Made by a program: the position numbers and the translations under genes
Shown here: piece after piece, positions 16,231-24,964 of the stretch
Numbering within the stretch: position 1 is the stretch's first letter
How the letters are laid out: each line of letters starts with the position of its first letter
Notes under the pieces: model-generated
Databases searched by the model: none
Seen by the model: the letters and a program-made list of their open reading frames with translations, nothing else
Told to the model about the DNA's origin: nothing
DNA from: CAXRDE01 sp964229355
Lineage (GTDB): Bacteria > Cyanobacteriota > Sericytochromatia > UBA7694
Length of the DNA: 64,000 nucleotides
NCBI GenBank assembly: GCA_964229355.1
Contig: CAXRDE010000019.1
Span: forward strand, 550,713-614,712
Direction: 5' to 3'

Positions 16231-18057
16231 ATGAGAGACTTTGGTGTGTTAAGTGGTGCCGCGCTGATTCCGCTGTGGGCCACGCTTTTGCAAGAGGGAG
16301 CCTTTGCTTCAGAAACTGAAACCCAGGCGCTGGTATGTGTGAATGAAGCCACAGGAGAAAAAATAACCCTTTATTTTGAAGCCGATTACCTGGTGCGCGC
16401 AGAGTCCGTACAAACCCAGCCGGATTTGGCGGATATTTTTTATGCCAAGCGTTTACTGGAACGTTCCCAAAAAGAAAAAATACGTCAACAGCAGGCCACC
16501 TATACCCAGCTGTCGGTAGGCAAATATGTGATTGACCAGGGCTGGGTTTCGCAAAGTGAGGTGGCCCAGGCCCTGATTAACCTGATTGAGATCCAGGCCT
16601 ACGAAGTGTTGCAATGGCCCTCGGTTTTGGTGCATTTGACCCTTGCTGAATCTTTTTTACCCCAAAATGTCTCTGCCATTCCCGCGCCGGAATTTATTCC
16701 CATGGCTTACTTCATTGGTGAGGCCGAAAAAAATCTCCCGGTTCTGCTTTTGATGCAGCAGGAACTGCAGGATTTTCGCTGGGTCTTAAAGCGCTTAAAA
16801 GAGGCGCAACGGGGCGAACTCTCTGCCCAACAAGCCCATGTTTATCGGCACGTGAACCAACAGCGCACGCTCGCCCAATTGCTTCAGATTTCTGACCTGG
16901 GTTATTTTGAAACCCTTGCGGCGGCGTACCAATTGATTAAATGGGGCTATTTGGGCAAAGGCGCGCGATCAGAGCCCATAAAACCCCTTGCCGCCACCAG
17001 TCCGGTTTCACCCCGAGAGCCCAAAGCAAGCGAGGTGGACCGTGCTAAATACAAAATTGCGCAGCGTCATTTTTTAAAACGGGATCGGGGTGCTGAGCTT
17101 TTTTCGATTTTTGAAACCCTATTGGCAGAGGGGTATGAAAGTGGTGAGTTGGTGGTGGAAAGCCAATCGGAGCCGGTGCGAGCCAGTTTTGTCTTCCGTG
17201 ATGGCGCGGTGGTTCATGCCCATTTATCCACGGGTCAGGTGCGCCTGGGGGAACTCTTGCTCAAAAAAAAGCGTGTCAGCTCAGCCGCTTTGAAGACGGC
17301 GCTTCAGCTGCAACGCAATCGCGATGCCTTACTGCTGGGGCAGATTCTGATCGAAAATGGACAGGTGGATGAACGGGATATTTTGGCTTTGGTCAAACAT
17401 CAAATGGCCTGTGTGCTTTACCCGGTGCTGGCGTGGGCTGATGTTAAGTTTTACTTTACCCTGCAAATTCGCCCCCCTGCTCAGCAGTGCGTCAAAGCTC
17501 CCTTACAGTGGGCGAGTGCAGACGCCGACAACCCGCTTTTCTATGAGGCCTTTAAAGCCCTGCCCATGCTTCTCATGTTAAAAGAGCGTTTTCCGTCGTT
17601 GCAGTTGACGCCGGTACGTCAGGCGCTCTCTGAGCGACGCCGCTCAGATATCCAGGAAGACGTGCTGGAACTGGTGGATGGCCTCACTTCTTTTCAAGAT
17701 ATCTTGTTGATCTCAGAACAGGGTTATTTAGAGACCTATGTGGCTTTGTACCAACTGTTGAACAATCACACCATTGGACTGAAGCGCAAGGCCCACTCTC
17801 AAGAACGTCTGGCCCGCCAGTTGCCCGAGCAACGACGCTTTGCAGCGCCGCCAGAGCCGATGGCTGGTGCTGATTCCTCGATGCCTTCTCCCCCGGCCGA
17901 GGACCCGCCGCCGTTGCCGTCTTCTCGATTAAAGCCAGATGTTCACCCATTAGAGGAGCTTCTGGGAGCGAGCTTGTGTGAGCGCCTTCTGACCTTACCG
18001 GTACCTAAACATGCTGCACTGCGTCAATTGATTAGCAGTGCTTTGGAACTGCAATAG
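16231..18057 (+). CDS. DUF4388 (PATAN-like) domain protein
   Basis: 608 residues from ATG 16231, which has GAGGTGGA in front; a TTG at 16183 would be longer but has no support. At least two DUF4388-like units are visible: one near the N-terminus and one at about 290-430 containing SFVFRDGAVVHAHLSTGQVR, GELLLKKKRVS and LLGQILIENGQVDERDI. A Pro-rich segment lies near 550. DUF4388 proteins occur beside two-component and gliding or chemotaxis-like systems and are thought to be regulatory scaffolds. No membrane segment. TATGAT at 16201-16206 is a plausible -10 element. Confidence 0.8.
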   Translation: MRDFGVLSGAALIPLWATLLQEGAFASETETQALVCVNEATGEKITLYFEADYLVRAESVQTQPDLADIFYAKRLLERSQKEKIRQQQATYTQLSVGKYVIDQGWVSQSEVAQALINLIEIQAYEVLQWPSVLVHLTLAESFLPQNVSAIPAPEFIPMAYFIGEAEKNLPVLLLMQQELQDFRWVLKRLKEAQRGELSAQQAHVYRHVNQQRTLAQLLQISDLGYFETLAAAYQLIKWGYLGKGARSEPIKPLAATSPVSPREPKASEVDRAKYKIAQRHFLKRDRGAELFSIFETLLAEGYESGELVVESQSEPVRASFVFRDGAVVHAHLSTGQVRLGELLLKKKRVSSAALKTALQLQRNRDALLLGQILIENGQVDERDILALVKHQMACVLYPVLAWADVKFYFTLQIRPPAQQCVKAPLQWASADADNPLFYEAFKALPMLLMLKERFPSLQLTPVRQALSERRRSDIQEDVLELVDGLTSFQDILLISEQGYLETYVALYQLLNNHTIGLKRKAHSQERLARQLPEQRRFAAPPEPMAGADSSMPSPPAEDPPPLPSSRLKPDVHPLEELLGASLCERLLTLPVPKHAALRQLISSALELQ

Positions 18058-18061
18058 TGCG

Positions 18062-18091
18062 TTGACATACTGTAAACACCTCCTCTACACT
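18062..18091 (+). promoter_or_regulatory. Sigma70 promoter of the FN3/NHL lipoprotein
   Basis: TTGACA (18062-18067), 18 bp spacer, TACACT (18086-18091). Gives an 80-odd nt leader before ATG 18181. Confidence 0.55.
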
Positions 18092-18180
18092 GAAGAAAAG
18101 GGAACACAAGATTTCTTCCTTGCGTCCCTATAATCTAAGTGACGGTCTTTTAATTAAAATTCTGCGGAGTTTCCTTTTTC

Positions 18181-19992
18181 ATGCGCAAACATCAATTGCT
18201 TCTCACAGCCTTTAGCCTTAGTCTTCTTTTTGCCTGTGGCGAGAAAGAACCCCCGCCCACGGTATCTGATCCCGGCGGCCTGGGCTCTTTAGATAGCAGT
18301 GGTGGCTTTGAGCCCATTGAACCCATCGATGACGGCACCAGTGGCATTGAGCCCGCTCCTGACTTTGTGGATGGCGATGACTTTGTGGATGAACCGCCGC
18401 CGGAAGAGCCCATTGTGGAACCTTCCGAAGCTCCCCCCGTGGAAGAGCCCGCCTGTGAAAATGTGGCTGAAGATGGTTCCTGCCAGGATGTGGTGGAAGA
18501 GCCCGTCTGCGAAAATGTCGCTGAAGATGGCTCGTGTCAGGATGTGGTGGAAGAGCCGAGCGCTGAACCCACCGAGGAGCCCTCTGAAGAGCCCAGTGAA
18601 GAACCTGATCCTGAACCCACCGAAGAGCCTGAGCCCACCACGCCGCAAAATGTATCCGTCTCCAATGCGACCGCCAGTGGATTCACCGTCAATTGGACCA
18701 GTGTTTCCGGTGCGACAAAATACAAAGTGTATCTCAACGGTACGTTAAAAGGCGATAACGTCAGCGGTACCAGTTATAACGTGACGGGGCTTACCCCTGC
18801 CACCTCTTACTCTGTGACGGTGAGTGCAGTCACCGATGATGGAGAGCAAGCGCAGTCCGATGCCAAGACCATTGTGACTTCCGCCATTGGTGCGCCCCAG
18901 GGCTTAAAATCCAATACGGTGGGTGGCAACAGTGTCAGCATCAGCTGGAACTCCATTGCAAACGCCACAGAGTATAAGGTCTATCTGAACGGATCCCTCA
19001 AACTCGAAGACCTGACTTCGCCCAATGCGACGGTGACCGGTCTGAGTCCTGAAACCACCTACTCGATTACCGTCAGCGCCGTCACCCCTGACGGTGAGTC
19101 TGCCAAATCCAGTGCGCTGAGTGTTACCACCATTGATCCTTACGGCAATAAGCGTTTAGGTTTCTTGCAGGTCCCCGCCATGGTGGATATGGACGGTTTA
19201 GATGTAAAGAATAACCATGCTTACATAGGGCACTTTGTGGACCCCGGCTTCTTTGGCTCTAATAAGCGTTATGTGCGTGACTTCAATATTTCTTCAGGCC
19301 AGTACCTGGATATTCAAGTCAGTACCAGTGGTACCACAAAAGTTGCGGGTGTAGCCGTTAACGCCGCCACCGTCTGGACGGCCATTGGACAATTTGATAG
19401 TGACGACCGCAATCTGTATCAACACAATATAACGGGTCAACAGTTAAACCGTTATAAAGTCGGGCAGTCAGGCACTTTACTCAGTGACCTTGTGGTGGAT
19501 CCCTTAACCGGCGCTGTCTTCATGGGTTCACGCACTTCAAACAGCATTATTAAATACAATCCTACGGATGGTAGCTCGCAGCAGTTCTTTAGCGGTTCTA
19601 CTCCCATTGACCCTCTGGGCTTAGCGATTGATGCCAGCGGTAATGTATACACCTTTGATGGTATTTCAAAGAAAATTATCAAGTACAACAAAGCCGATGG
19701 TTCAGAAGCTCTAAGTTTTAGTACCACAGGCGCCAACGGTCAAGGGGCTGATTACGGTGCTGTCTCTGATCTGGCGGTAGATCCTCGCAATGGCGACATC
19801 TATGTGGCCGGTAACGGCTCTGCGGGTATTAAAATCTTCCGCTATGACAGTTCAGGCAATTTCCTGCGCAGCTTTGGTGATGCGGATCTGACCAGTCCCC
19901 GTAAAATGGCGGTGGATAGCTCGGGTAAGGTGTACGTCATTGACTCCATCAAAAAAGGCGTGTTGGTGTTTGACGCAGGCATTAAGCCCTAG
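18181..19992 (+). CDS. Lipoprotein with acidic repeat, two FN3 domains and an NHL-type propeller
   Basis: 603 residues. Lipobox LFAC with Cys19. An acidic Glu/Pro-rich stalk (about 25-155) contains two copies of an 18-residue unit with the core CENVAEDGSCQDV. Two fibronectin type III domains follow (about 157-232 and 238-317, each with YKVYLNG and TTYS/TSYS-VTVSAVT). A C-terminal NHL/SBBP-like propeller (about 320-603) has repeated LAIDASGNVYTFD, LAVDPRNGDIYVAG and MAVDSSGKVYVID blades. Probably a surface-anchored binding protein. A strong terminator follows. Codon use looks like the flanking genes, unlike the toxin island. Confidence 0.85.
   Translation: MRKHQLLLTAFSLSLLFACGEKEPPPTVSDPGGLGSLDSSGGFEPIEPIDDGTSGIEPAPDFVDGDDFVDEPPPEEPIVEPSEAPPVEEPACENVAEDGSCQDVVEEPVCENVAEDGSCQDVVEEPSAEPTEEPSEEPSEEPDPEPTEEPEPTTPQNVSVSNATASGFTVNWTSVSGATKYKVYLNGTLKGDNVSGTSYNVTGLTPATSYSVTVSAVTDDGEQAQSDAKTIVTSAIGAPQGLKSNTVGGNSVSISWNSIANATEYKVYLNGSLKLEDLTSPNATVTGLSPETTYSITVSAVTPDGESAKSSALSVTTIDPYGNKRLGFLQVPAMVDMDGLDVKNNHAYIGHFVDPGFFGSNKRYVRDFNISSGQYLDIQVSTSGTTKVAGVAVNAATVWTAIGQFDSDDRNLYQHNITGQQLNRYKVGQSGTLLSDLVVDPLTGAVFMGSRTSNSIIKYNPTDGSSQQFFSGSTPIDPLGLAIDASGNVYTFDGISKKIIKYNKADGSEALSFSTTGANGQGADYGAVSDLAVDPRNGDIYVAGNGSAGIKIFRYDSSGNFLRSFGDADLTSPRKMAVDSSGKVYVIDSIKKGVLVFDAGIKP
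18442..18549 (+). repeat. Two tandem 54-bp coding repeats
   Basis: Units 18442-18495 and 18496-18549 inside the lipoprotein stalk encode EEPxCENVAEDGSCQDVV. They differ mostly at third codon positions. A third unit begins (GAAGAGCC at 18550) and diverges at once. Confidence 0.85.
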
Positions 19993-20017
19993 CCCTAAAG
20001 CGTAAAGTTATCTAAAG

Positions 20018-20044
20018 AAAAGCTCAGTAATGGGCTTTTTTGTT
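20018..20044 (+). terminator. Rho-independent terminator after the FN3/NHL lipoprotein
   Basis: Stem AAAAGCTC (20018-20025) pairs with GGGCTTTT (20032-20039) around a 6-nt loop and runs into a T tract. Confidence 0.75.
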
Positions 20045-20114
20045 TATTTGTAACGCCGTAAAATCTATACGTTTATAAGGGGAGTAGGCGAGGCTGGAAG
20101 CAGCTCTCTAAAAA

Positions 20115-20123
20115 TGGTATAAT
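20115..20123 (+). promoter_or_regulatory. Extended -10 promoter of tnpB (leaderless type)
   Basis: TGGTATAAT, a perfect extended -10, ends 6 nt before ATG 20130 with no ribosome binding site. Confidence 0.55.
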
Positions 20124-20129
20124 TAATGT

Positions 20130-21260
20130 ATGCGTAAAACATTCAAATACAAAGCTAAACTGAGTAAAACAGCGGAGAAAAATGCTGTCATTTGGCTTGG
20201 TTTGAATCAAAAGCTGTATAATCTTGCTTTGGAGCAGCGTATAACTGCGTACAAACGTTGTGGTGTTAGCCTCAGTGCTTATGATCAACATGGCGAACTT
20301 CCTGATTTTAAAAATGCTTTTCCTGTACCCAGAGGGCATCAAAAGTTCAAACAGGTTAACTCCCAAACACTTCAAGACACAGTGCAACGCTTGGGTAAAG
20401 CATTTCAAGGATTTTATTCCCGTTTAAAAAAAGTGGGTGAAAAAGCTGGTTTTCCTCGATTCCGCTCACTCCACCGCTATGACTCATTTACGCTTAAGAC
20501 TTCGGGTTGGAAGTTGGATGGCCGCCATCTTAAGATCAAAGGGATTGGCATTCTTAAGCTTCACTTGTCACGTCCTATTGAGGGTAGAATCAAAACCATT
20601 ACTGTGCGCCGAGATAGCTGTGGTGATTGGTGGGTGAGCTTTTCCTGTGACGGTGTACCAGAGCTTATCTTTTCTGAGCCACGTGGTGAGGTGGTGGGTA
20701 TTGATGTGGGTATAGCTCATTTTTCTACTGACACCGAAGGCTTGCATATTGCCAACCCAAAGTACTATCGTAAAGCTCAAGAAGAACTCAGGCGTAAACA
20801 ACGAAGGGTATCACGCAAAAAGAAAGGCTCCAATCGCCGTAAAAAGGCTGTAAAAGAGCTAGCAAGGGCACATCGCAAGGTGGCTAACATGCGCTTAGAC
20901 TTCTTGCACAAAACAGCAAACTACTACATTGACAATTTTCAGTTGATCTGTGTGGAAGCTCTTAAGGTTAAGAACATGCTTAAGAACCATCACTTGAGCA
21001 TGTCAATTGCAGATGCTGGATGGTCAACCTTTTTTGAACTCCTCACGCACAAGGCGGCAGGTGCCGGGCGTGAGTTAGTCAAAGTGAATCCAAAGAACAC
21101 CAGTCAAAACTGCTCAGGCTGCGGCAAGAAAGTACCGAAATCCCTTGCCACACGGGTACATAATTGCCCGTACTGCGGCCTGAGCGTAGATCGAGATGTC
21201 AACGCTGCGAGAAATATTGCAGCCATTGGGAGCGGGCAGCTCCTTCAAGCGCTAACGTGA
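20130..21260 (+). CDS. tnpB: TnpB-family RNA-guided endonuclease / IS605 OrfB
   Basis: 376 residues, a normal length. The RuvC-like catalytic residues are all present: Asp192 in GIDVGIAHF, Glu276 in CVEALKV, and Asp354 in VDRDVNAA. A zinc ribbon with Cys328/331/346/349 (CSGCGKK...CPYCG) lies between the last two. TnpB proteins are guided by an omega RNA from the element's own right end and cut DNA next to a short target motif, which helps the element persist. The gene looks intact and so may be active. An ATG start 6 nt after TATAAT fits a leaderless message. Confidence 0.93.
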   Translation: MRKTFKYKAKLSKTAEKNAVIWLGLNQKLYNLALEQRITAYKRCGVSLSAYDQHGELPDFKNAFPVPRGHQKFKQVNSQTLQDTVQRLGKAFQGFYSRLKKVGEKAGFPRFRSLHRYDSFTLKTSGWKLDGRHLKIKGIGILKLHLSRPIEGRIKTITVRRDSCGDWWVSFSCDGVPELIFSEPRGEVVGIDVGIAHFSTDTEGLHIANPKYYRKAQEELRRKQRRVSRKKKGSNRRKKAVKELARAHRKVANMRLDFLHKTANYYIDNFQLICVEALKVKNMLKNHHLSMSIADAGWSTFFELLTHKAAGAGRELVKVNPKNTSQNCSGCGKKVPKSLATRVHNCPYCGLSVDRDVNAARNIAAIGSGQLLQALT

Positions 21261-21316
21261 GTCATCAGACTGTGCGTAGTTTGAGAATCTCTGTTAATTA
21301 TGACGGGGAATGTCAA
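21190..21316 (+). ncRNA. Presumed omega RNA at the TnpB element right end
   Basis: In known TnpB systems the guide RNA scaffold overlaps the 3' end of tnpB and ends at the element's right end, with the guide read from flanking DNA. The same layout is possible here, with the guide beginning at 21317. The start is approximate and the RNA is inferred from element type. Confidence 0.4.
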
Positions 21317-21413
21317 GGGGAAATTGGGTTGCGTGGTACCCTTGAGTTAGGTGTCGGTGTGACCATCGGCATTCAAATTGAAGACCCCAGAGGTTGGGGC
21401 GTTTGGGATTATT

Positions 21414-21974
21414 TTGACTGATTTTTGTATTGACGATAGTTTTATTATTGATGAATCCGCCTGGATCGCGCCTTCAGCTTTATTGCTGGGGCGCGTTCGC
21501 GTGGGAGCGCACAGCAGTATCTGGTTTCAATCGCTTTTGCGGGGTGACTGCGACGAGATTGTGATTGGTGCAGATTGCAATCTGCAAGACGGCTCGGTAA
21601 TTCACAACATGCAGGGCTACCCCGTGATTTTGGGGGACCGCGTGAGTTTTGGTCATGGGGTGCTCGCCCATGGCTGCATCATTGAAGACGATGTGCTAGT
21701 AGGCATTCGCGCCACGATTTTAAACGGGGCCAAAATTGGGCATCACAGCTTAATTGCTGCCGGTACCCTGGTGCCTGAAAATGCGGTGATTCCCCCCTAT
21801 TCGTTAGTGATGGGCACGCCGGGTAAAGTCGTAAAACAAGTGAACGAAAAGCATCTGGCGTTGATTGCCGGCACCGCCAATCATTATGTACAGTATTCCC
21901 AGGCTTATAAACGCCGTTTCCCCAATACCTATATGACCTCTCCCCAGAATCGTGCGCCCGGCTATTATGTCTAA
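21414..21974 (+). CDS. Gamma-class carbonic anhydrase-like hexapeptide-repeat protein
   Basis: About 186 residues of left-handed beta-helix hexapeptide repeats. Histidines suitable for the inter-subunit zinc site lie in SVIHN, FGHGVLAHG and IGHHSLIAAG, and the MGTPGKVVK tail is typical of the gamma-CA/YrdA/PaaY family. The start is uncertain: TTG 21414 gives the family's usual short lead-in, TTG 21378 is the other option, and neither has a clear ribosome binding site. The TnpB element ends only ~100 bp upstream and may have changed the promoter. It overlaps the next gene by 8 nt. Confidence 0.85.
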   Translation: MTDFCIDDSFIIDESAWIAPSALLLGRVRVGAHSSIWFQSLLRGDCDEIVIGADCNLQDGSVIHNMQGYPVILGDRVSFGHGVLAHGCIIEDDVLVGIRATILNGAKIGHHSLIAAGTLVPENAVIPPYSLVMGTPGKVVKQVNEKHLALIAGTANHYVQYSQAYKRRFPNTYMTSPQNRAPGYYV

Positions 21975-22407
21975 ACCTTCTGTTTGCCCCTGTTCGCCTG
22001 AACAGCTTTACGCCGATTGCTGTGCGCCCTTTCATCGCGCGACGGCGGTGCCTGAAACCGCCGAACAACTGATGCGCTCGCGCTATAGCGCCTATGCTTT
22101 GGCTGGCACGCAACCGGAGCTGGTGCATTATCTGGCCCAGACCCACGATCCCAAAACCTTTCGCCAGGGTGATGCTGAAATGAAAGCCATGCAGGCCTGG
22201 GCCGAAGTGGTGCACTTTACCCGTCTGGTGGTGCGAGACACCTTTGCGGGCCTGGCCCAGGACAAAGTGGGTAAGGTGACTTTTGAGGCCCATTATGAAC
22301 GCTTAGATGACCCTGAACTCCGCGGGAAACCGCAGGTTCTGGCGGAACGTTCACGTTTTCGCCGTTATCGGGGGAAATGGGTTTATGTTGATGGTGAGAT
22401 CCGTTAA
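21967..22407 (+). CDS. YchJ-like protein with SEC-C motif (UPF0225)
   Basis: 146 residues from ATG 21967, overlapping the upstream stop (ATGTCTAA). The N-terminus has the SEC-C zinc-binding pattern CPC...DCCAPF, followed by the YchJ NTF2-like domain (RSRYSAYALAG, DPKTF, VTFEAHY, ERSRF). YchJ-family proteins are small, soluble and of uncertain function. Translational coupling to the carbonic-anhydrase-like gene suggests co-expression only. Confidence 0.87.
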   Translation: MSKPSVCPCSPEQLYADCCAPFHRATAVPETAEQLMRSRYSAYALAGTQPELVHYLAQTHDPKTFRQGDAEMKAMQAWAEVVHFTRLVVRDTFAGLAQDKVGKVTFEAHYERLDDPELRGKPQVLAERSRFRRYRGKWVYVDGEIR

Positions 22408-22423
22408 TCAAGCCTTAATTTCG

Positions 22424-22432
22424 TGGTAAACT
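22424..22432 (+). promoter_or_regulatory. Candidate extended -10 of the nuo operon
   Basis: TGGTAAACT, the same 9-mer as before the exonuclease III gene (35658-35666, minus strand). It would give a leader of about 45 nt before nuoBCD, whose ATG lacks a clear Shine-Dalgarno sequence. Confidence 0.35.
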
Positions 22433-22480
22433 ACCTGAGTTAAAAGCTTTTATAACCAACGACATATTCGGATACACCCT

Positions 22481-24964
22481 ATGACAGATTTACGCGTAAT
22501 TCAGGGGGATGCCGAGGCGGCTTTAGAACAAGAAGTTCGACGCCATGTCTCCATTACCTCTATCGATAAAGTGCTCGACACCCTCAACAACTGGGGACGA
22601 CGCTCGTCTATTTGGCCCATGCAGTTTGGACTGGCCTGCTGTGCTATTGAAATGATTTGTACCGCCAGCTCACGCTTTGATATTGCCCGCTTTGGTGCAG
22701 AGCTCTTTCGGGCCTCTCCTCGCCAGGCAGACTTGATGATTGTATCAGGCACCGTCACCAAGCGCATGATCCCGATGATTGTTCGCTTATACAACCAAAT
22801 GCCCGAACCCAAGTACGTGATCTCCATGGGCGCCTGCTCCACCGGTGGAGGCCCTTTTAAAGAGGGGTATAACGTGGTCTCGGGGATTGATGAATTTATT
22901 CCTGTGGACGTTTACATTACCGGTTGCCCTCCCACGCCTCAGGCCCTGTTGTCGGGTCTGATTGAACTGCAAAAAAAGATTGATAACCAGCATTACAAAG
23001 AGACGCGCTGGTATCATCCTGAAGGTTCTGATGAGCGTACGGTGCCCATGCTGGGTCCTGATCTGGTGGACCCCCGCCAATTGGATCGCATTAAGCAGGC
23101 CGCCAGCGCTGAGAAAGCCGCTGAAGCACCTGAACTTCCCAAGCTGTTTAAGGCTTTTGAAGTCTATGTACCAGAGCCCGAAGAAGCCCCTGAACCCGAG
23201 GCTGAGGGCGAAGACAAACCCAAGAAAAAAGTCGTCAAAAAGAAAAAGGTTGAGCCCCCTCAGGTCAACCCTTCGATGCAGGCGATTCTTGACAAATACC
23301 CTCAGGTAAGTGTCACCGTGGCCTCCACGCTGCTGGTGCCTGCCGAGGATCTTCACAATGTGGTGCGCCACCTGAAAACCCTGAAGTTGGATTATCTGCA
23401 AAACCTTACTTCTGTGGATTTTGAAGACTGTTTTGAAGTGGTGTATAACTTCAGTGCCAGCCAGGCTGTAGACACTGAGGTGCCGGGGGTAACCCTGGTG
23501 GTGCGCACCGATAAAGAAAACCCCACGGTGCCCTCTTTGAGCGCTTTTTGGCCCGGTGCGAACTTTCAAGAGCGTGAAGTCTATGACATGATGGGTATTC
23601 ACTTTGATGGCCATCCCCACCTGCGTCGCATTCTGATGTGGGAAGGTTTTGAAGGTTATCCCCTGCGTAAGGACTACCTTGAACCCTATTACGAAGCGCC
23701 CACCAAAATCTTTCCTTCCCGTTGGAAAGAGGGCCATCATACCTTTGCTGAAGACAAAAACCCCTGGGGACGCAACGTTAAGTATCCCAAAGACTGGGAC
23801 CCCGATAGCTTCCCCTATAACGATGATGATCCAGATTTTGCCAGTCTGGGTGCCGCAGGCACCTTACGCAATGATCTTTTAGAGGTCAACATGGGGCCTC
23901 ACCACCCCAGTACTCACGGGGTCTTCCGCATGAAGCTGGCCTTAGACGGTGAGCGCGTGGTGCGTTTGTACCCCATGATGGGTTACTTACACCGCAACCA
24001 TGAAAAAATTGGTGAACGCAACTCCTGGATCATGAACTTTCCCTATACGGATCGTCTCGACTACCTGACCTCCATGTCGAACAACCACGGCTATGCCCTG
24101 GCGGTCGAAAAACTGGCGGGTATTGCGGTACCTGAGCGCGCCGAGTACCTGCGGGTGATTATGACCGAATTAAACCGGATTGCCAGCCACCTCTGGGCTC
24201 AGGGCTTTTTGCTCAATGACCTGGGCGCATTCTTTACCCCCATGTTGTACGCCGCCCAGGAGCGAGAGCTGATTCTGGATCTCTTTGAAATGGTCAGTGG
24301 CGCACGCATTATGTGTAACTATATGCGCTTTGGTGGCGTGGCTTATGACCTGCCCGATGAGTTTTATAAGCCCTTTAGACATTTGATCTATGACCGTCTG
24401 CCCCGTATGGTAGAAGAACTCGACAAATTCTTGACCACCAATGAGATCGTTATGGAAAGAACCCAGGGACTGGGGGTAATGACTGCTGAAGAAGCCATTG
24501 CTTACAGTTGTTCAGGTCCAGTGCTTCGGGCTTCTGGTGTCGCTTATGATGCGCGCCGCAACCATCCCTATTCAATTTACGACCGCTTTGACTTCAACGT
24601 CATTACCCAACCCCGTGGCGATGTGTATTCGCGTTATCTGGTGCGTTTGGGTGAAATGCAAGAGTCTCTGCGTATTTTGCAACAGGCCGATAAAGCCCTG
24701 CCTCAGGGTGAGATTATCGACAAAAAGCAGTGGAATATGCGGGTGCCCGCTGGCCAGGCTTATGGCTGTGTGGAAAGCCCCAAAGGCCAACTGGGCTATT
24801 ATGTGGTGAGCGATGGGCAGTCTAACCCCTACCGCTATCACGTGCGTTCAGGCAGCTTTATTAACCTCACCGCCCTCGAAAAAATGTGTCAGGGACACCA
24901 CGTGGCTGACGTGGTGGTGGTGTTGGGCAGTTTAGATATTGTATTGGGAGAGGTAGACCGATGA
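22481..24964 (+). CDS. nuoBCD: NADH-quinone oxidoreductase subunits B, C and D fused
   Basis: 827 residues joining three complex I arm subunits. NuoB (about 22-175) keeps the N2 cluster cysteines Cys53/54, Cys119 and Cys149 (GLACC, GACSTGG, TGCPPTP). A Lys/Glu/Pro-rich linker (about 200-270) leads to NuoC (about 275-425, ending EGYPLRKDY). NuoD (about 470-827) contains NMGPHHPSTHG, the quinone-site region RLDYLTSMSNNH and the C-terminal LGSLDIVLGEVDR. NuoCD fusions are well known; joining NuoB as well is rarer but recorded in several phyla. The stop overlaps nuoI by ATGA. Confidence 0.95.
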   Translation: MTDLRVIQGDAEAALEQEVRRHVSITSIDKVLDTLNNWGRRSSIWPMQFGLACCAIEMICTASSRFDIARFGAELFRASPRQADLMIVSGTVTKRMIPMIVRLYNQMPEPKYVISMGACSTGGGPFKEGYNVVSGIDEFIPVDVYITGCPPTPQALLSGLIELQKKIDNQHYKETRWYHPEGSDERTVPMLGPDLVDPRQLDRIKQAASAEKAAEAPELPKLFKAFEVYVPEPEEAPEPEAEGEDKPKKKVVKKKKVEPPQVNPSMQAILDKYPQVSVTVASTLLVPAEDLHNVVRHLKTLKLDYLQNLTSVDFEDCFEVVYNFSASQAVDTEVPGVTLVVRTDKENPTVPSLSAFWPGANFQEREVYDMMGIHFDGHPHLRRILMWEGFEGYPLRKDYLEPYYEAPTKIFPSRWKEGHHTFAEDKNPWGRNVKYPKDWDPDSFPYNDDDPDFASLGAAGTLRNDLLEVNMGPHHPSTHGVFRMKLALDGERVVRLYPMMGYLHRNHEKIGERNSWIMNFPYTDRLDYLTSMSNNHGYALAVEKLAGIAVPERAEYLRVIMTELNRIASHLWAQGFLLNDLGAFFTPMLYAAQERELILDLFEMVSGARIMCNYMRFGGVAYDLPDEFYKPFRHLIYDRLPRMVEELDKFLTTNEIVMERTQGLGVMTAEEAIAYSCSGPVLRASGVAYDARRNHPYSIYDRFDFNVITQPRGDVYSRYLVRLGEMQESLRILQQADKALPQGEIIDKKQWNMRVPAGQAYGCVESPKGQLGYYVVSDGQSNPYRYHVRSGSFINLTALEKMCQGHHVADVVVVLGSLDIVLGEVDR

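Larger units (their letters stand above)
20077..21316 (+). mobile_element. Solitary TnpB (IS200/IS605, IS1341-like) element
   Basis: The right end is recognisable: a GAGAATCTC...GGGGAATGTCAA terminal sequence ending at 21316, like the right ends of cyanobacterial IS605-family elements. The left end is placed by inference after TTTAT at 20072-20076, a plausible target motif, followed by AAGGGGAG. No tnpA is present, so it would need a TnpA from elsewhere to move. There are no target duplications, as expected for this single-strand mechanism. Confidence 0.55.

Noticed and set aside
22787..23740. 317-residue open frame antisense to nuoBCD
   Set aside because: Composition is what the reverse complement of the strongly coding nuo sequence gives; it has no ribosome binding site, promoter or family motif.
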